Part shown: positions 1-12,008 of the stretch, piece after piece | How positions within the stretch are numbered: position 1 is the stretch's first letter | Layout of the letters: the number at the start of each line of letters is the position of its first letter | Notes under the pieces: generated by a model | Database searches by the model: none | Told to the model about the DNA's origin: nothing | Seen by the model: the letters and a program-made list of their open reading frames with translations, nothing else | Assembly (NCBI GenBank): GCA_018907035.1 | Contig: JACCIC010000035.1 | Coordinates: 682,001 to 746,000, forward strand | From: Sycobia sp. Sy_11 | Taxonomy: Eukaryota > Arthropoda > Insecta > Hymenoptera > Epichrysomallidae | Length of the DNA stretch: 64,000 bases | Reading direction: 5' to 3' | Position numbers and translations under genes: made by a program

Positions 1-690
1 GCATTCTTATTTACGTTTTAATTTCCAATGAAATGTTTTAAAGTATGATTATAAATTTTGATTTCAAAAAAATGAAAAAAAGTCGAATGTTTTATAAGTA
101 GTTAAAATACATAATCTAAAACAAGGAATTTAATAACAATTTTATTTATATCAGATACGTATTTCGTTCTTTTCCGCGCTTGAATTAGGTCATATTTTGA
201 AATATTTTTCAGCTAAAGATTTCTGATTTTGTGTCTCGAAACATTGAATATTATTGTATTAAATTAATACATATTATTATCGGTTTTACGGTATTTATAC
301 AGTAATATATTATAGTAATATAATGACAGACAGTCTGTCCTTGTTTATATTCACCCCCGAAGAATCTGAAATAAAAAACTTAATCAAAACACTGATATTT
401 ATGTGAAGCTATCTAACTTCTGTTAACATCTACATTACCTTAAATACTCCTTCTAGAGGGAAAATCATTAAAACACATTTTTTGAATGGATAGAGATAGT
501 TAAGTTTCCATGCAAGATAACGCGAATGCACAGAAATGTGCTGTAAAAATTGAAATATTTATTGCGACGTGTACGTGGATTAAATAACAACAGTTCTCTT
601 CTGAATGATATATTAATTAAATATTTACTTGATAAATACGATGTCTGAAATGCACAGGAAGCGACAATTTTTAAGGTGCTTGACGATTGT
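1..690. other. AT-rich non-coding patch
   Basis: AT-rich DNA without a credible open frame. Its only recognisable content is one diverged arm of the inverted-repeat element family (259-378, listed separately). The change to CpG-rich sequence happens between about 650 and 720. Confidence 0.7.
259..378 (+). mobile_element. Solo arm of MITE-like inverted-repeat element
   Basis: This stretch matches by eye the left arm of the complete element at 63113-63495. Shared blocks, in order, are the terminal TTAAATTAATA, a TTTATAC block, ATATAATGACAGACAG, CTGTCCTTGTTTATA, and CACCCCCGAAGAATCTGAAAT. The last two blocks are almost identical to the 63-kb copy. No matching opposite arm is visible in the next 300 bases, so this is a truncated or solo copy. 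Class II non-autonomous origin is inferred from the paired arms at 63 kb; no transposase is seen. Confidence 0.75.
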
Positions 691-1500
691 TGACATTCGC
701 AAATCGATCGTGCGTGAAAGACGATCCCGAGTCCGGCAAAATCGCGCCGAGGACGTACGAGGGCGGAAAAGCAATATCAATTTGAAATACGTGGCGTGCA
801 GGTTATTAAAGAAATTTGCATTTACAAGGGCGCTAAGCAAGCGCGGCGGGTAGGGGGACGGCGGTAGCCGTATCGGCGCGGGGCGGGTCTAGGAAACGAG
901 CATCGTCCGATCGTTCGCTCGAATAATGCCTTTGTAATTTTTTTGCTTCTTTTTTTGCCCTTCTTACGGAGCTCGCGCCGAGGCCTTCGATCGATACACG
1001 CCCAAGGGCCATTCGTGCGCGCGTACTTACGCGGCGCTCCGCGCTCGCGCCGCGAGGCCGGCGCACACGTAACGAGGGAAATTAATTCGAGCAATACGCG
1101 GGTTCAAGGGGCGCGGGGGAGGGGAGTGTGCCGCGCCGCGTCGGAGCCACCGAAGCCGGCCGAGCGATGCATCAGCGGCCCGAATCAAGCATTACGGCCC
1201 GAGCGTTTTATACGAGCGGGTCCGTGCTCGGCTATTTGATTATTCGTTATCGGGGCAGTTCCCACCGTCGCCGCCGCCGCCGCCGCCGCCGTCGTCGTCC
1301 GGCATCTGATTGCGCCCGGGCAATTATTAATCATAGCCTCGCCGAGCATAACGATCCATCCGCGTCTTATCTGGCCGCCGTCGTCTCGTGATGTATACGC
1401 GTAGACGGCCGAACGAGGTGTGCGAACCGAGCGGGGTTTTGTCTACTGAGACGAATAAGGAAAAAAATCCCGCTCAACGTTCGTACGCTTATGCGCATTT
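691..1500. other. GC-rich, CpG-dense non-coding patch
   Basis: CpG-dense sequence with overlapping frames on both strands whose translations are Arg/Pro/Ala-rich and resemble no family. It contains a (CCG)n tract near 1266-1298. No splice-bounded exon or core promoter could be supported. Confidence 0.6.
1266..1298. repeat. (CGC)n trinucleotide repeat
   Basis: About ten CGC/CGT triplets in a row. In one frame it would encode an Arg run, but the surrounding frame has no other protein-like feature. Confidence 0.9.
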
Positions 1501-2240
1501 TTTATTCTCGGAAGAAAAGTATTAGTGCCTGGACAAACATCAAGAGCTGATAATCAACGTTCGCGTTGCTTTTTTTCCTCGATCTATATTTTACGATACG
1601 AGAGCTATCGAACCGCAACGTTTGACGTTTCAAGGGTGTAAAGTTCATTTTTGAATTTGAAAATAATATGAATTTTCAGATTCTATACTTCGTACTGACA
1701 ATATCGGAATTTTTCGTTTTTGTTAGAATTTTGTTAGAAGTACAAAATTCTTTAAGTAAACGACGATTATTGAAATTAATTATGTGTAATAATCAAATAG
1801 ATTTTAATTGACTCGAAGATTGTTGAGAATATATGAGTATGGATTTGTACCGAGAAGTAGCTGTATTCTATATATCAAAAGATGATTATAATTGCGAAGA
1901 AAATTATTTTACTTCATAGTTGTAATATTCAGAAATCTTTTTTCTCCGATATCGTTCATAACTGTCGATGACAATGCGAACGTTAGGCGGTCGTTGACAG
2001 GTACACTTATCTTATTTTAGTGAACGAAAAATCTTTTCCATAATACAAATAAGGGGTGACAAAAAGAAAAGAAAAAATGGTTAGGGAAATTTAGCGATGA
2101 CTCGATAACCCGCCTTTATGGAAACGCACTTTATATAATAATTGAATTCGCCGTGGAAAATTGATCTAGTTTATTGACTTTTGCGAAAGGCGTATAATTC
2201 GTGCTTCTGGCATGAAATAACCTTCTAATAACTTTCTAAT
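1501..2240. other. AT-rich non-coding patch
   Basis: AT-rich DNA without long frames, repeats or recognisable structure. I see nothing specific in it. Confidence 0.6.
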
Positions 2241-2415
2241 AACCTCCAGGTTCAGGGGGCCTTTAGTGCCGGCGGCGGCGGTGGCAGCGACGCGGGCGCG
2301 GGCGACGCGGCGCTCGGGGACTTGATCGAGGCAATAAAGCGAAAGTATAAAGTACCGATAACCGAGTTCACACCGAGAGGCGGTAAAAGGGCTTGCAGGA
2401 GGCGAAGGATGCACG

Positions 2416-2429
2416 TATATATATGTATA

Positions 2430-2485
<56 letters not shown>

Positions 2486-2490
2486 TATAT
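2416..2490. repeat. (TA)n microsatellite
   Basis: About 75 bases of TA dinucleotides, interrupted by two TATG variants at the left end and one TTC near the right end. It produces the spurious Tyr-Ile frames on the minus strand. Confidence 0.97.
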
Positions 2491-3089
2491 AGAAGCGCAC
2501 GTCGGGCGTGAGCTAATAAAGGCCGCGAGGGTGGAAATATAGGGGTGGCTGTGCGGGAAAATGCACGAAGCAGCGAAGCTCGCGGCTTTCACCGATCGAG
2601 AGCGGAAGCTGATGAGAAACGTTTTTTTTCAGTATATATAGCGTCATACGATTCCACGGGCTTTTCTCGGCAATTTATGTCGCTGCCTCTCGTTTGCGTG
2701 GAAGACTGGCTCCCATCGCCGCCTCAACTTACCGTTCGCACATTCATACGCTACGCGATTTCGGAGCGCGCGTCCCGCCCGTCTTTTCGGCATTAGCGTG
2801 AATATACGTTGTACAGAGTAAGCAGCGGGGGAGGGGAGGTCGAAGCATCCGTTGTTTGCCCCGGACTACGTCTCCGATCGCGTTTCGAATTCCCAGCGAC
2901 GTTCCTACGTGAGCTAAGAAAGGGGGAGGACGGCCAGCCCCGTCTCGCGCGGCGTCCTCCCTTCTCCTTGCGTCTCCGCGGGGCAGGGCGAACTCTTTCG
3001 CTTTGCGCCCCTGCGCCTCGAGGGCCGTGCCGAACACGTATATAATAAGAGACAAATCCTCGGATCATTCCGCGCGCCGTATTATGCTC

Positions 3090-3115
3090 GCGTCGCGCGA
3101 AAAATCGCGCGACGC
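3090..3115. other. Perfect 11-bp hairpin with 4-base loop
   Basis: GCGTCGCGCGA at 3090-3100 is followed by a loop of four A and its exact reverse complement at 3105-3115. If transcribed, it would fold into a very stable stem with a tetraloop. No T-run follows, so there is nothing to mark it as a terminator. Function is unknown. Confidence 0.85.
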
Positions 3116-3240
3116 ATTCGGCGCGGCCAACGTCTACTTAATTAGCCGAAGCGATTCGTGCCCCCCTCCCCCAGCCCCGGGCCGCGAGCCCTGTGATAAT
3201 GCATTATTATGCGCAAGAGTCGGCGCTCGCGCCCCGTGTA

Positions 3241-3262
3241 TCGCGCGCGTCGACGCGCGCGA
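3241..3262. other. Perfect 22-bp palindrome
   Basis: TCGCGCGCGTC at 3241-3251 is joined directly to its reverse complement at 3252-3262, with no spacer. The palindrome stops at an A/A mismatch on both sides. Part of the symmetry comes from CG-alternation, so it could arise from sequence composition. It is compatible with cruciform or Z-DNA formation or with a dimeric binding site. Confidence 0.85.
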
Positions 3263-4133
3263 ACAGGGAAATCGAGGAAGTTTTCGGGCATTAAAATTGT
3301 GATTAGAAACGGGCCGGGGATTACCGGGGCGCGGGAGTAAGCCGGTGGCGCGGCTTATCGAAGGACGTCGCGCGCGCCCGTCTCTCGATGGGGCGGTTAC
3401 GTTTTACGAGGCTCCTTCGAGGAAATTCCAGCGCTGCCGGAGAAAGAGCGGCGGAGGGGTCGCGCGACTCGTTACGAGGGGAACTGTTAGAATAAAGTGT
3501 GATTAGGACGATAGTTATGGCGTTTTGTATTATAATTCCGCGTCCCCCCGCTCTCTGTCCCGCTCCCGAGCTCTCCGTTGGCTCGTTAAAGCCCCGCCAA
3601 GTTTTCGACGCGTTTCGGATATGTTAGGCTCGAGCCGAGCCCCCGCCTCCGCCCTCCCTGCTTCGGCGATTCCGCGATCACGTACGCCCAACGACAGCTC
3701 GGATGCGCGAGTCCCGGATTGCGCCACCCTCGCAATATCGCCCGATGGCCTTGGCGCCCGAGCTCGCGCTCTATTATTCAGCGGGGGCTGCAGTCGGGTT
3801 TCGAGGAGTCCGCGCCCCATCGGCCCATACATCGCCGACAAAAGTTCCGCTGGCCCAGCCCGTAATCAGGGGCTCGGTAAAGCGAGGCGTATAAGAAGAG
3901 GAAAATGCGGGTCGGACCCGGGGGGCGGGGGCGCATCCAATCGAAGTTTGCCGAGGAAGTTAATCGATTGATCTTCTCGCCGGGCCGCGGCCGCAGCCCC
4001 GGTCTCCGGAGGATCGGCCAGGGCGAGGCCGGAGGAAGCGAGCGGGAACGGGCACGTCGGATAGTCGCTTGCCGCTGCCCGTATTTGATTGTTTAATTAG
4101 TAAGATGACCCCGGCATTTCCCGGCGGAGCGTC

Positions 4134-4174
4134 TCGAGGACGGGAGGAGGACGGGAGGAGGGCGGGAGGAGGAC
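4134..4174. repeat. GGACGGGAGGA-type minisatellite
   Basis: Three to four imperfect copies of an approximately 11-base purine-rich unit (GGACGGGAGGA and variants with GGGCGGGAGGA). Confidence 0.8.
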
Positions 4175-4314
4175 GACGCTCTTCCTTTTCGGCGGCGAGG
4201 AGGCCTCCGCCGCCCGGAGGAGCGACGGAAGAACGATACGACGAGCTGAGAAACAACGGGGCGAAAGGGATTCGCGCGGGAGATCCAGGAAGTACGTGAA
4301 AGGGAGAGGGAAAT

Positions 4315-4317
<3 letters not shown>

Positions 4318-4355
<38 letters not shown>
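4318..4355. repeat. (GA)n microsatellite
   Basis: Nineteen uninterrupted GA units in a GC-rich patch. It gives rise to the Ser-Leu run in minus-strand frames. Confidence 0.97.
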
Positions 4356-4360
<5 letters not shown>

Positions 4361-4850
4361 GGAGACAAGTCCAAAGAGACGGGAAGAGGTTGGATTTCTC
4401 CTGTATAGGGGTATTAATCCCTACCCTCAATTACCCTTTGTCTTGGGCACAGCTTGGTCCACTTGTTAAGACACCGCCACTGTTTGTCTTGAGGGGGGCA
4501 GGCGAGTCTCGCCTTCCCCCTCCGCCCCTCCTTCTTTCTCGACTACTCCACCGCCGGCGCTTCTTCGAGGCAGGAGAGCGCGAGTCGCGGCTCTCTTACC
4601 CCGAGCGGGTGAGCGCCTCCGTAACCGCGGAGACGAACTACCACGGCGCGGACTACTGATCGTTGCGGTCCCGTATTCGCTGCAGACTGATTCTTGCCCT
4701 GCGAGAAACCCCCCTCCCCGCCCCGCTAATAAACTCGAAATAGCTCGTTTCACTTCGCTTTTCAACGGGGTGAAAAAAGTCTCGGAAGAACTTGAAGTAC
4801 ATATATATCCGAACATAGCATCAAATGGATAGTCAGACAATTTCATGGCC

Positions 4851-5330
4851 TATTCGTCGTTTTCTCAAGCGATGAACGCTGACGTTATTTATATTGCGAT
4901 AGGGTTGATTATTTATTTATGAAAATTGACCTGTTATTTATAGTTATTGCAAATCTAGTAGAGCAAGCTAAAAAAAGATAAGACATTTTAATATACATTC
5001 TAATAATGCCTATTGAGTTGATCCCGGACTGTAAAAATGTAAAAAATTATCACATATTATAATAAGTTTCAAAAGATCAATGATAAGTTTTATCAATCAC
5101 AGAAGTATATCATTTTTTATACATTTGCATTCTGTAATCAAAATACTGGATATTATTACAATTTTGTTCCAGTATGAGCAAATCTCTAGTAAATCGACTA
5201 AAAAGCTAGCACTGAAAACTAGCGCAATTTAATAATGCAGAATGTATGTACCCTCCGGTGCTGTTAAAATATTTTTCTGACAATGCCTACAAACCGATCG
5301 GAAACGCAAATTGATAATTGCAGAATGATC
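4851..5330. other. AT-rich non-coding patch
   Basis: AT-rich DNA without credible frames or repeats. I see nothing specific in it. Confidence 0.6.
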
Positions 5331-5950
5331 GACGAAAAGGAAAAATGTCAATAGAAGCGATTGGCAGCGGTTGGGTCGCGACGCGTGGAGGGTATAAGAG
5401 ACCGCGGAAAAAAACCGGAGGGCGGACGATGGAAAGAAGCAGCAGCGTGAGGCGGGTGGGAGAGAGGGGAGCGATAACCCGCGCGAAATGCCGTGTAAAC
5501 ATTTGCAATGGATTTGCGAGCTATTCAAACGGTTAAATTCTCTTAAGAATTTGGTTTGTATAGGGGTGTGCCACCGCGCGGCACCCTCACCTCCTCCTTT
5601 TCGTCGCAGCAGCAGCGGCGGCAGAAGCAGTCGGCGGGCGCCGCGCTCGGGCGTCTTAAGGTCCCCGGGCCGTGACTACGCCTCTTTCTCTCACCCTTTG
5701 TATTTCTAACAATTGATATTCTTCTCTGTGCAAAGAAACAGATTTCGCTCCCATCCCCTGCCCAGCGGGCCGGCAGACTCGGCGGCAGCATGTCGAACAA
5801 ACAATACGACTCGAGGAAAATCCGAGAAATCACCAAAGCGTTCAGATCTTTGCGTTTCTTAACTCGCCTCGACCATCCCACCTTCGCGCTCCCCTCCTGG
5901 ATTATATATCCCTTTGCGGTGCCAATTAATCAGATACGTCTCGACGCTGC
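5331..5950. other. GC-rich non-coding patch
   Basis: A small GC-rich patch with an imperfect AGCAGCAGCGGCGGCAG run near 5608-5625. Overlapping frames on both strands show no family resemblance. Confidence 0.55.
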
Positions 5951-6780
5951 CGCCAAAGATCAACAGTGAGACCTATATTTTTTAGAATATCTGTTACGCG
6001 AGCTGAAAGAACTATTTCATGCGATCGATGTGCTTGTAAAATAATATTTTTACACAAACAATTATTTAAGCTTAGCCAACTAAATGTACGAAAATTTGTT
6101 TATTTTTTCAATTTTGACCATATTTTGTTTAAATTACTAATTTTTAATATATTTTTTTCATGTAAAGATTTCTGAATCTACGTACTTTTGTAGTAAAAAG
6201 AAAATTTTAACCCATGTATTCAGTCTTTTCAAATATACATGATTCTATCAATTAATCAAAAATTATGCCAATCATTTGAAATTTATTCAGCGTGTCAGTA
6301 TTTTCCGAAACGAACCAAGTTTAGCTAATGATTGGAGTTTAAGTATTAAATTTGTTAAGTCTGCTATCTTTTCAGCTTAGATTCAACTTATCGTGAGAAG
6401 ATTATTTAGTTTCGACTGTCAAGAGTTGTTATTCGAAACATTATCCACTCAGTGTCGTAAGTTTTCACAATGTCAGTAAAAGCGACAACGCTATCATTTA
6501 AAAGGTTTTTCGGATCGAAACATAGAAGGAAATTTCAATATTAAGAATATTCGCGCTGGAAATGCTGCTCTCAATATTTCATCAACGATCTCCACGTTTT
6601 ATGGATTATTTTTAAAAAGTCAAGACGCGACGACCTCTTCAAGAAATTAATAATTTATTAAAAGCGAACCGAGGTGGTATATATACTTTATGATTTTTTT
6701 AGAAATTAGAAATTCCGCAGACGGTGCATACGTGAAAATGCATTTTGATTTGCGGTGAGAATTGTAAAAGGGTCTCGCGA
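5951..6780. other. AT-rich non-coding patch
   Basis: AT-rich DNA. The single 69-codon frame inside it (5966-6175) is Phe/Ile/Lys-rich, as expected of AT-rich noise. No repeats recognised. Confidence 0.6.
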
Positions 6781-6812
6781 GCGCTGCCAAAGACGATTTT
6801 AAATAGAGGAAC

Positions 6813-6834
6813 GAGAGAGAGAGAGAGAGAGAGA
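6813..6834. repeat. (GA)n microsatellite
   Basis: Eleven GA units. Confidence 0.95.
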
Positions 6835-6949
6835 CGTAAAGGCAGCCGAATTCCCACCGGTCAAAGTTGAAATATGCAGGGTTAAAGCAAAGGAATATGG
6901 TTTATTTGCCCGTCGGAAACTTTCTGGCAGCCGGGGATGGCTTGGAAGA

Positions 6950-6979
6950 GGGGAGGGGAGGGGAGTGGAAGGAAGGGGG
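6950..6979 (+). other. G-quadruplex-type run
   Basis: Three GGGG runs separated by single A residues, followed 11 bases later by GGGGG. This fits the standard four-run G-quadruplex pattern with very short loops. Formation in vivo is not shown by sequence. Confidence 0.6.
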
Positions 6980-7545
6980 TCTTATACGTCCTTATTAACG
7001 ATTACACACTCGGGTGTGCGCGAATTAAAGCCCGCTAGCCTCAATCATGCTCGCCCAATCGGTACGGATCGAGCGCGGTAATCGAGATTTTTGCTCGCCG
7101 TCAAAGGATCGGCGCTCGGCCCCCCACCCGCTGCCTCCCCACACGCTCGAGCGCGGATTCAAAATTTCCGGACGAGGCGCGGGGACTCCGGTCGCAAAAT
7201 TCGCGATGAATTCCGCGCGGGGCGGGGGGGAGGCGGACCGCGGGCTCAATTTAATTCCTCGGTCGAGTTAATCGCTTAAGCAACGAAAGGGGCGGCGCGG
7301 CCGGGCGGGGGGACGGAGAAAAGCGCGCGCCCGCGCTGTTTACGAGTTTGCTGGTTGACCCCGGAAGTATAACTCTCCACGCGGTTGCTCCTCAATCTTG
7401 TCCTGCAGGCGCATCGCATCGCTGGCATAACTTTCAAAGAAGACCCTCCCCTCGACGCGCGCGCTGGAGTACATTTCGCTCGCGCGTCCGACCCGCGCAA
7501 TACCCTCGCTACTGGGAAAAGACATTCCGTTTCTATGAGCTTGTA

Positions 7546-8615
7546 TGTGCTGCTGCATATTACACAATAATCTTTTAATCTTCTTTCCCTTATAAACTAA
7601 AAATACTTAGTACATCTCGAGCTTATACTTTATTAACATTTTTTTCCCTTTTATTTATCCTTACCTGCACATTTAGAGCATCAAATTTATCTCGTATACT
7701 TTTTAAGAACTTTTATCTTGGTTAATTTTTACGATGTACCAAATTACTAAACGAGTGTAGTAAACATTTTCTATAAATTGTACGTGTTTTGTATGAGTGT
7801 GTTTTTTATTTTTATATTTATTACATACATATTTTATGTATAGATTATGTTTGCGTATAACCAATGTAGAAGTTTTACAGCTCCGGTATTGAGGCAAATA
7901 TTTTCTATGGAAAATATTAATTTTAATATAACTGCAACTCGTTAGTCTATACCTTCGCAAATGAACAATTGGTTGCATCTAAAAAGAAAATCAAGATTTG
8001 CGCAAGATATATCGCCTGTTATTTTTTCTTGACTGAATGACAGGTGACGCGAGCACTCGCTGAAAATCGATTATGCTTGAACTACATAAACTTTGCTCGG
8101 TACGCCGTGTCAATACTATATACATTATATAGGCTTCAGTAGGTAAGCGACATTAAAAAAATTGTCACCATGAACCCAGCATTAATCGGAGACATTTGAA
8201 CGATATTTGAAAAAACCATTTTCATTGTTCTGATTATTTGTTTAATGCTAGTTAAATTGTTTATATTATTAAAATAAAGTAAAATTTTACTGCTTCTATC
8301 GTCGCTTGCCCAGACTAAATTATCTATGTCAAGTTACTTGCTAACATAGAATATAGTTCATTTTTATTATTTTGAAGTTTTAATCGAATTCTATTTTATT
8401 TTTAGTAGTAATTCCACTTTTAGATTCTTTCGTAGTTATTATCAACAAGGACAGTCTGAATGTTGTGGTATAAAGACTGTAAGACTGTAAGATAAAAATA
8501 TTCATTAATTTTATTTACAACAGTCGACATAAGTAAAATGTGTAATTTTTTCAAATTATTTGTTTTAAAATTATGATCGCCTTACAGAAAACTTATAAAT
8601 CAGAGAGTAAATAAA
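7546..8615. other. AT-rich non-coding patch
   Basis: AT-rich DNA carrying one diverged transposon arm (8403-8515). The minus-strand 91-codon frame at 7703-7978 is Lys/Tyr/Ile-rich and unlike any known protein. Confidence 0.6.
8403..8515 (-). mobile_element. Solo arm of MITE-like inverted-repeat element
   Basis: Read on the minus strand, this stretch follows the left-arm consensus: AATTAAT near the end, a doubled CTTACAGT block, TTTATACCACAACATT, GACTGTCCTTGTTGATAATA and an AAGAATCTAAAA block. The doubled CTTACAGT block and the CTACAACATT-type sequence are shared with the left arm at 63113-63260 but not with its right arm. No partner arm is visible upstream. Confidence 0.7.
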
Positions 8616-9046
8616 ATAGAAAATGAGGAAGCTTTGGTGGAGGCAAAACAGCGCGGCTCGATTATCACCACTCGGCTCGACGCTCGTGGATTATAATCGA
8701 CAAAATTTCATTGTCGGCGGGGGGAGGGTGGAGGGGGCACGAGGCAAAAAGCGAAGCTTTCGCTGGCAGTATATGTTTTCCGTGCCTCGAGTAATACGGA
8801 CTAATTCGAGCGGGTCATTGGCTGCTGCGGCTCAAAGTATTTCGCCAACTTCCTTTACCGCCGGCTTAAAAAAGCATCGCCTCCCGCCCCCCCCGCCCGC
8901 CAGTCTTCGCCGCGCGTCCGTAGAGACGTGTCACGATACAGTCATTATCGACATGAACTTCGGAAGCCGCGCGCACGACATTCGCATACACGTCGCGTCG
9001 CCCCCGCCCTACATACTGCCTGTGGTTTTGCGATTCCACCGCGAAC

Positions 9047-9049
<3 letters not shown>

Positions 9050-9090
<41 letters not shown>
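9050..9090. repeat. (GA)n microsatellite
   Basis: About twenty uninterrupted GA units. Confidence 0.97.
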
Positions 9091-9092
<2 letters not shown>

Positions 9093-9571
9093 GTTTCTAT
9101 ATAAAAAACCGCATAAAAAGTGGGCAACGTCCTGGATTTTCACTGCCGAATACACGATAAATGCTTTTGTTTTGCAAAAAAATACTTGGGGTTCTTGTCG
9201 GAATCGTGTGCATTGCCCATCGTGACAGCGATCTCCAGTCGTTCTTTGGAATCAAAGTTAATCGCGATCAGTCTTCGATCGACAGAAGGCCGGGAGAAAA
9301 AGGCGTAGCGAGAAACAAATTGCCACAGCTCCCGATCAATCCTTATCGTGAACGTGATTACACCGCGCAATAAGCGCGCCCGCTGTAAAATCGAAGTCGC
9401 CGTACGCGAGTAGGCGTGCAGGCGCAAAAAGCCCTTTGACGGTCTTCGCTATTCCGCCCTCCCCTTACCAGATATCACCCCCTCCCTCTCGCTGCTCGCG
9501 CTCGACGGACCACCGGCAGCTGGCGCCGCCTCACGGCGAACGTGCCAGGTTCTGGGTATGCGTGGGGGTGG

Positions 9572-9593
9572 GAGAGAGAGAGAGAGAGAGAGA
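9572..9593. repeat. (GA)n microsatellite
   Basis: Eleven GA units. Confidence 0.95.
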
Positions 9594-9803
9594 TAAAGAT
9601 AGAAAGCGTGAGACGGGAGACGGAACGGTAACTTCGAGATAGGGGGGGTGCGAGGGGCAGAAAAGAGCGCCGGGGGAAGAGTGGCAGCGGGGAAATACCC
9701 CCCAGCACACTTTGCGATACGTCGAATGACTAATACGTTGAAACAATAGGCTGTCGTCGTTCGCCCCCGATGGGACTGCGAAATGAGTGAAGCAGAGCGT
9801 CGG

Positions 9804-9805
<2 letters not shown>

Positions 9806-9834
<29 letters not shown>
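9806..9834. repeat. (GA)n microsatellite
   Basis: About fourteen GA units followed by a short G run. Confidence 0.96.
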
Positions 9835-9837
<3 letters not shown>

Positions 9838-10008
9838 GTTGGGAGGGGGAGAGTAAAAGCGAGAGAACGTGGGACTCCAGTGGATAAGGATAGGAGGAGA
9901 GGAGGTGGTCTGAGCGATTCCAATGCACCACTTAAGCGTTTCTATATCCGTGCCTTCGAGCTCGCTCTCTCCTCCGAGTCTTTTCGCCGTGTCGGTGTGT
10001 AGGTTTTC

Positions 10009-10024
10009 GTGCGCGCGCGCACGC
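10009..10024. other. 16-bp alternating CG palindrome
   Basis: CGTGCGCG joined to CGCGCACG. It is perfectly self-complementary and purine-pyrimidine alternating, so it is a potential Z-DNA former. Confidence 0.7.
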
Positions 10025-10125
10025 ACACGGCCGCGTAGCGAGAGAAGTCATCCACGCGCGGATGTGTCCTCGTATACGCGAGCGAAGAGACTCGCCCTCG
10101 GTCGTATAGGGACGAGTGCTCCTCC

Positions 10126-10128
<3 letters not shown>

Positions 10129-10176
<48 letters not shown>

Positions 10177-10179
10177 TAT
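10129..10179. repeat. (TA)n microsatellite
   Basis: About twenty TA units, then a CACATATATAT tail. It lies at the right edge of the GC-rich patch. Confidence 0.96.
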
Positions 10180-10290
10180 CGTGCGTGTATATATAGACGT
10201 ATACACGTATAAGCGCCGATGCTTTTATCGTCCGTGGCTTTGCGTCGCGGAGCCTTCAGGTATTAAATTATGAATTGCGCTACGGTATAT

Positions 10291-11745
10291 TGTTCGCCGC
10301 CCAGGTGATTTTCTGAATCCGAGACTATTTCTTTGCCGAGAGACTAAATTTAAATCATTCTACCTTTCTAATTTCGTATACATATATTATATTAATCCGA
10401 AGCCATACTAATTATACTGGAATGTCGGAATATGAGTGCGTTAATTAATTTATTCGTCGAATAATACGTAATCATGTATAATACTATTAATTCTATATTT
10501 AACGTACTATCGGGATACGCATAACAATAATTTTTCTTATATCTTATAATCTGAAATATTGTAATTTGTAAAAAAAACTATTATGTACAAATCGTGGTTA
10601 AAATGGTTTTGTAAAATAAATAAAACTTTTTTTCTTTAATGTAGGAACCTATGGATTCTGAAGACAAATAATCTCATATACAATTAGAACAGTAGCATAA
10701 AGAAAAGTACATAATAATTGACTTTTAGTATAAACAATTCAAGGTAAATTAAGCTTTAGAATCTAAAAAGCTATAACAATGTCAGAATCTCCATATGGTG
10801 GCTTGTGATTTATAGATTTCAGAATTAATGTGTAATTTAGTGAAGTTTATCATTTATAGAATATTACTAAATCAACATCCTCAATGAAAACTAACACAAC
10901 GCAATTTACGAATAAATGTAAGACAATTGTATTCATCGACGAATAGTTGCACATTTTACAAACTCTGCGACAAAGTGTTAGTTTTTTCTAGTGACGCCGA
11001 AATGATTTGTTTATCTTGCTCATCATTTGGGATTTAACATTGAGGATAGACTAAAACAGTATATAAATTTTCTTTTAACATTGATCTCAGTTATAAAGAC
11101 TTAGTTAGCCAGTTGTTTATTTTTAATAACAAATTATTACTTTTTAATACCACAGAAATTAAAATTATTTTATGATAGTGAAATCTCTATACAAATTATG
11201 ATTCGCTTTGATGGGACATATCTTACCATAAATAATATCAATAGGCCGTTGTAAAGATTTTTAGTGGACATATGGAATAAAGAATATAATTGGTGTTTGG
11301 GTAAGTGTGCATGAATCGCATAATTATAAAAATGAGTCTTTCGAAGAAGAAAATAATGAATAAATTAATATCGTTGATGCATGTGTGAATACTATTGATG
11401 ATGGATTTCAGGACGGAAATGTTAACATATTGCAATTGAAGTATCTTTATTAGCATTAAAAAGGTATCCTGTACTGTTAATGCTTATATAGAAATAATAA
11501 ACCAAATTCTCCAATGACGATGTGAGAAGCTATAGAAATCTGTGGTAAGATAATTAATCAATCTTATACCACAATTTTTAATATATCTTAGTACAATTAT
11601 TACGAAAAAAAAAATTAGAAAAATAATTTCGAATGCAAAAAGACTATACTAATGACGGAGTTGCTTATTTTTGCCGCCAGGAAAATTAAACAACTACCCC
11701 AAGGATGGAAAAAAGGAAATATTTTCATATATAACGTTGGTCGAA
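10291..11745. other. AT-rich non-coding patch
   Basis: One of the longest AT-rich patches (about 1.45 kb). There is no frame worth considering and I recognised no element in it. Confidence 0.6.
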
Positions 11746-11960
11746 TTCCAGCGCGCTCGTAACCTTTTCGCCGTATATACGCCGCTGATTGCTTCTCCGG
11801 CGTCCCTTAAAATTGACGTCATATTCGTTATATTCTTTCGACCCTTATATTCGGGGACGCTTATCTCTCCTTCTCTTTTCCCGGCGGCATCGTAGACGGG
11901 CATCTCTCTTTTACCTACACCCTCGTTCTCTCCCTTTCTTTCTCTTCATCTCTCTATCGC

Positions 11961-12008
11961 TCTCTCTCTCTTTCTCCCTCCCTTTCTCTCTCTCTCTCTC
12001 TCTCTCTT
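11961..12008. repeat. (TC)n-rich tract
   Basis: An imperfect (TC)n run interrupted by TTTCTCCCTCCC, followed by about eleven perfect TC units. Confidence 0.93.

Larger units (their letters stand above)
2241..4850. other. GC-rich, CpG-dense non-coding patch
   Basis: A 2.6-kb GC-rich patch. It begins with a short GGC/GGT run near 2270-2288, is interrupted by a long (TA)n tract, and holds a strong hairpin (3090-3115), a 22-bp palindrome (3241-3262), a G/A-rich minisatellite (4134-4174) and a (GA)n tract. Frames across it are compositional and change with strand and phase, with no domain recognisable. Confidence 0.6.
6781..7545. other. GC-rich non-coding patch
   Basis: A GC-rich patch with a short (GA)n tract near its left edge and a G-quadruplex-type run at 6950-6979. 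Open frames on both strands near 7030-7270 overlap one another and look compositional. Confidence 0.55.
8616..10290. other. GC-rich non-coding patch with three (GA)n tracts
   Basis: A GC-rich patch with three separate (GA)n tracts within 800 bases and a (TA)n tract at the right end. The 200-codon frame at 8623-9225 is carried through the first (GA)n tract as Arg-Glu repeats and has no recognisable domain, so I do not call it a gene. Confidence 0.55.

Noticed and set aside
8623..9225. 200-codon frame with Arg-Glu repeats
   Set aside because: The repeat part is just the (GA)n microsatellite in translation, and the rest has no recognisable domain.
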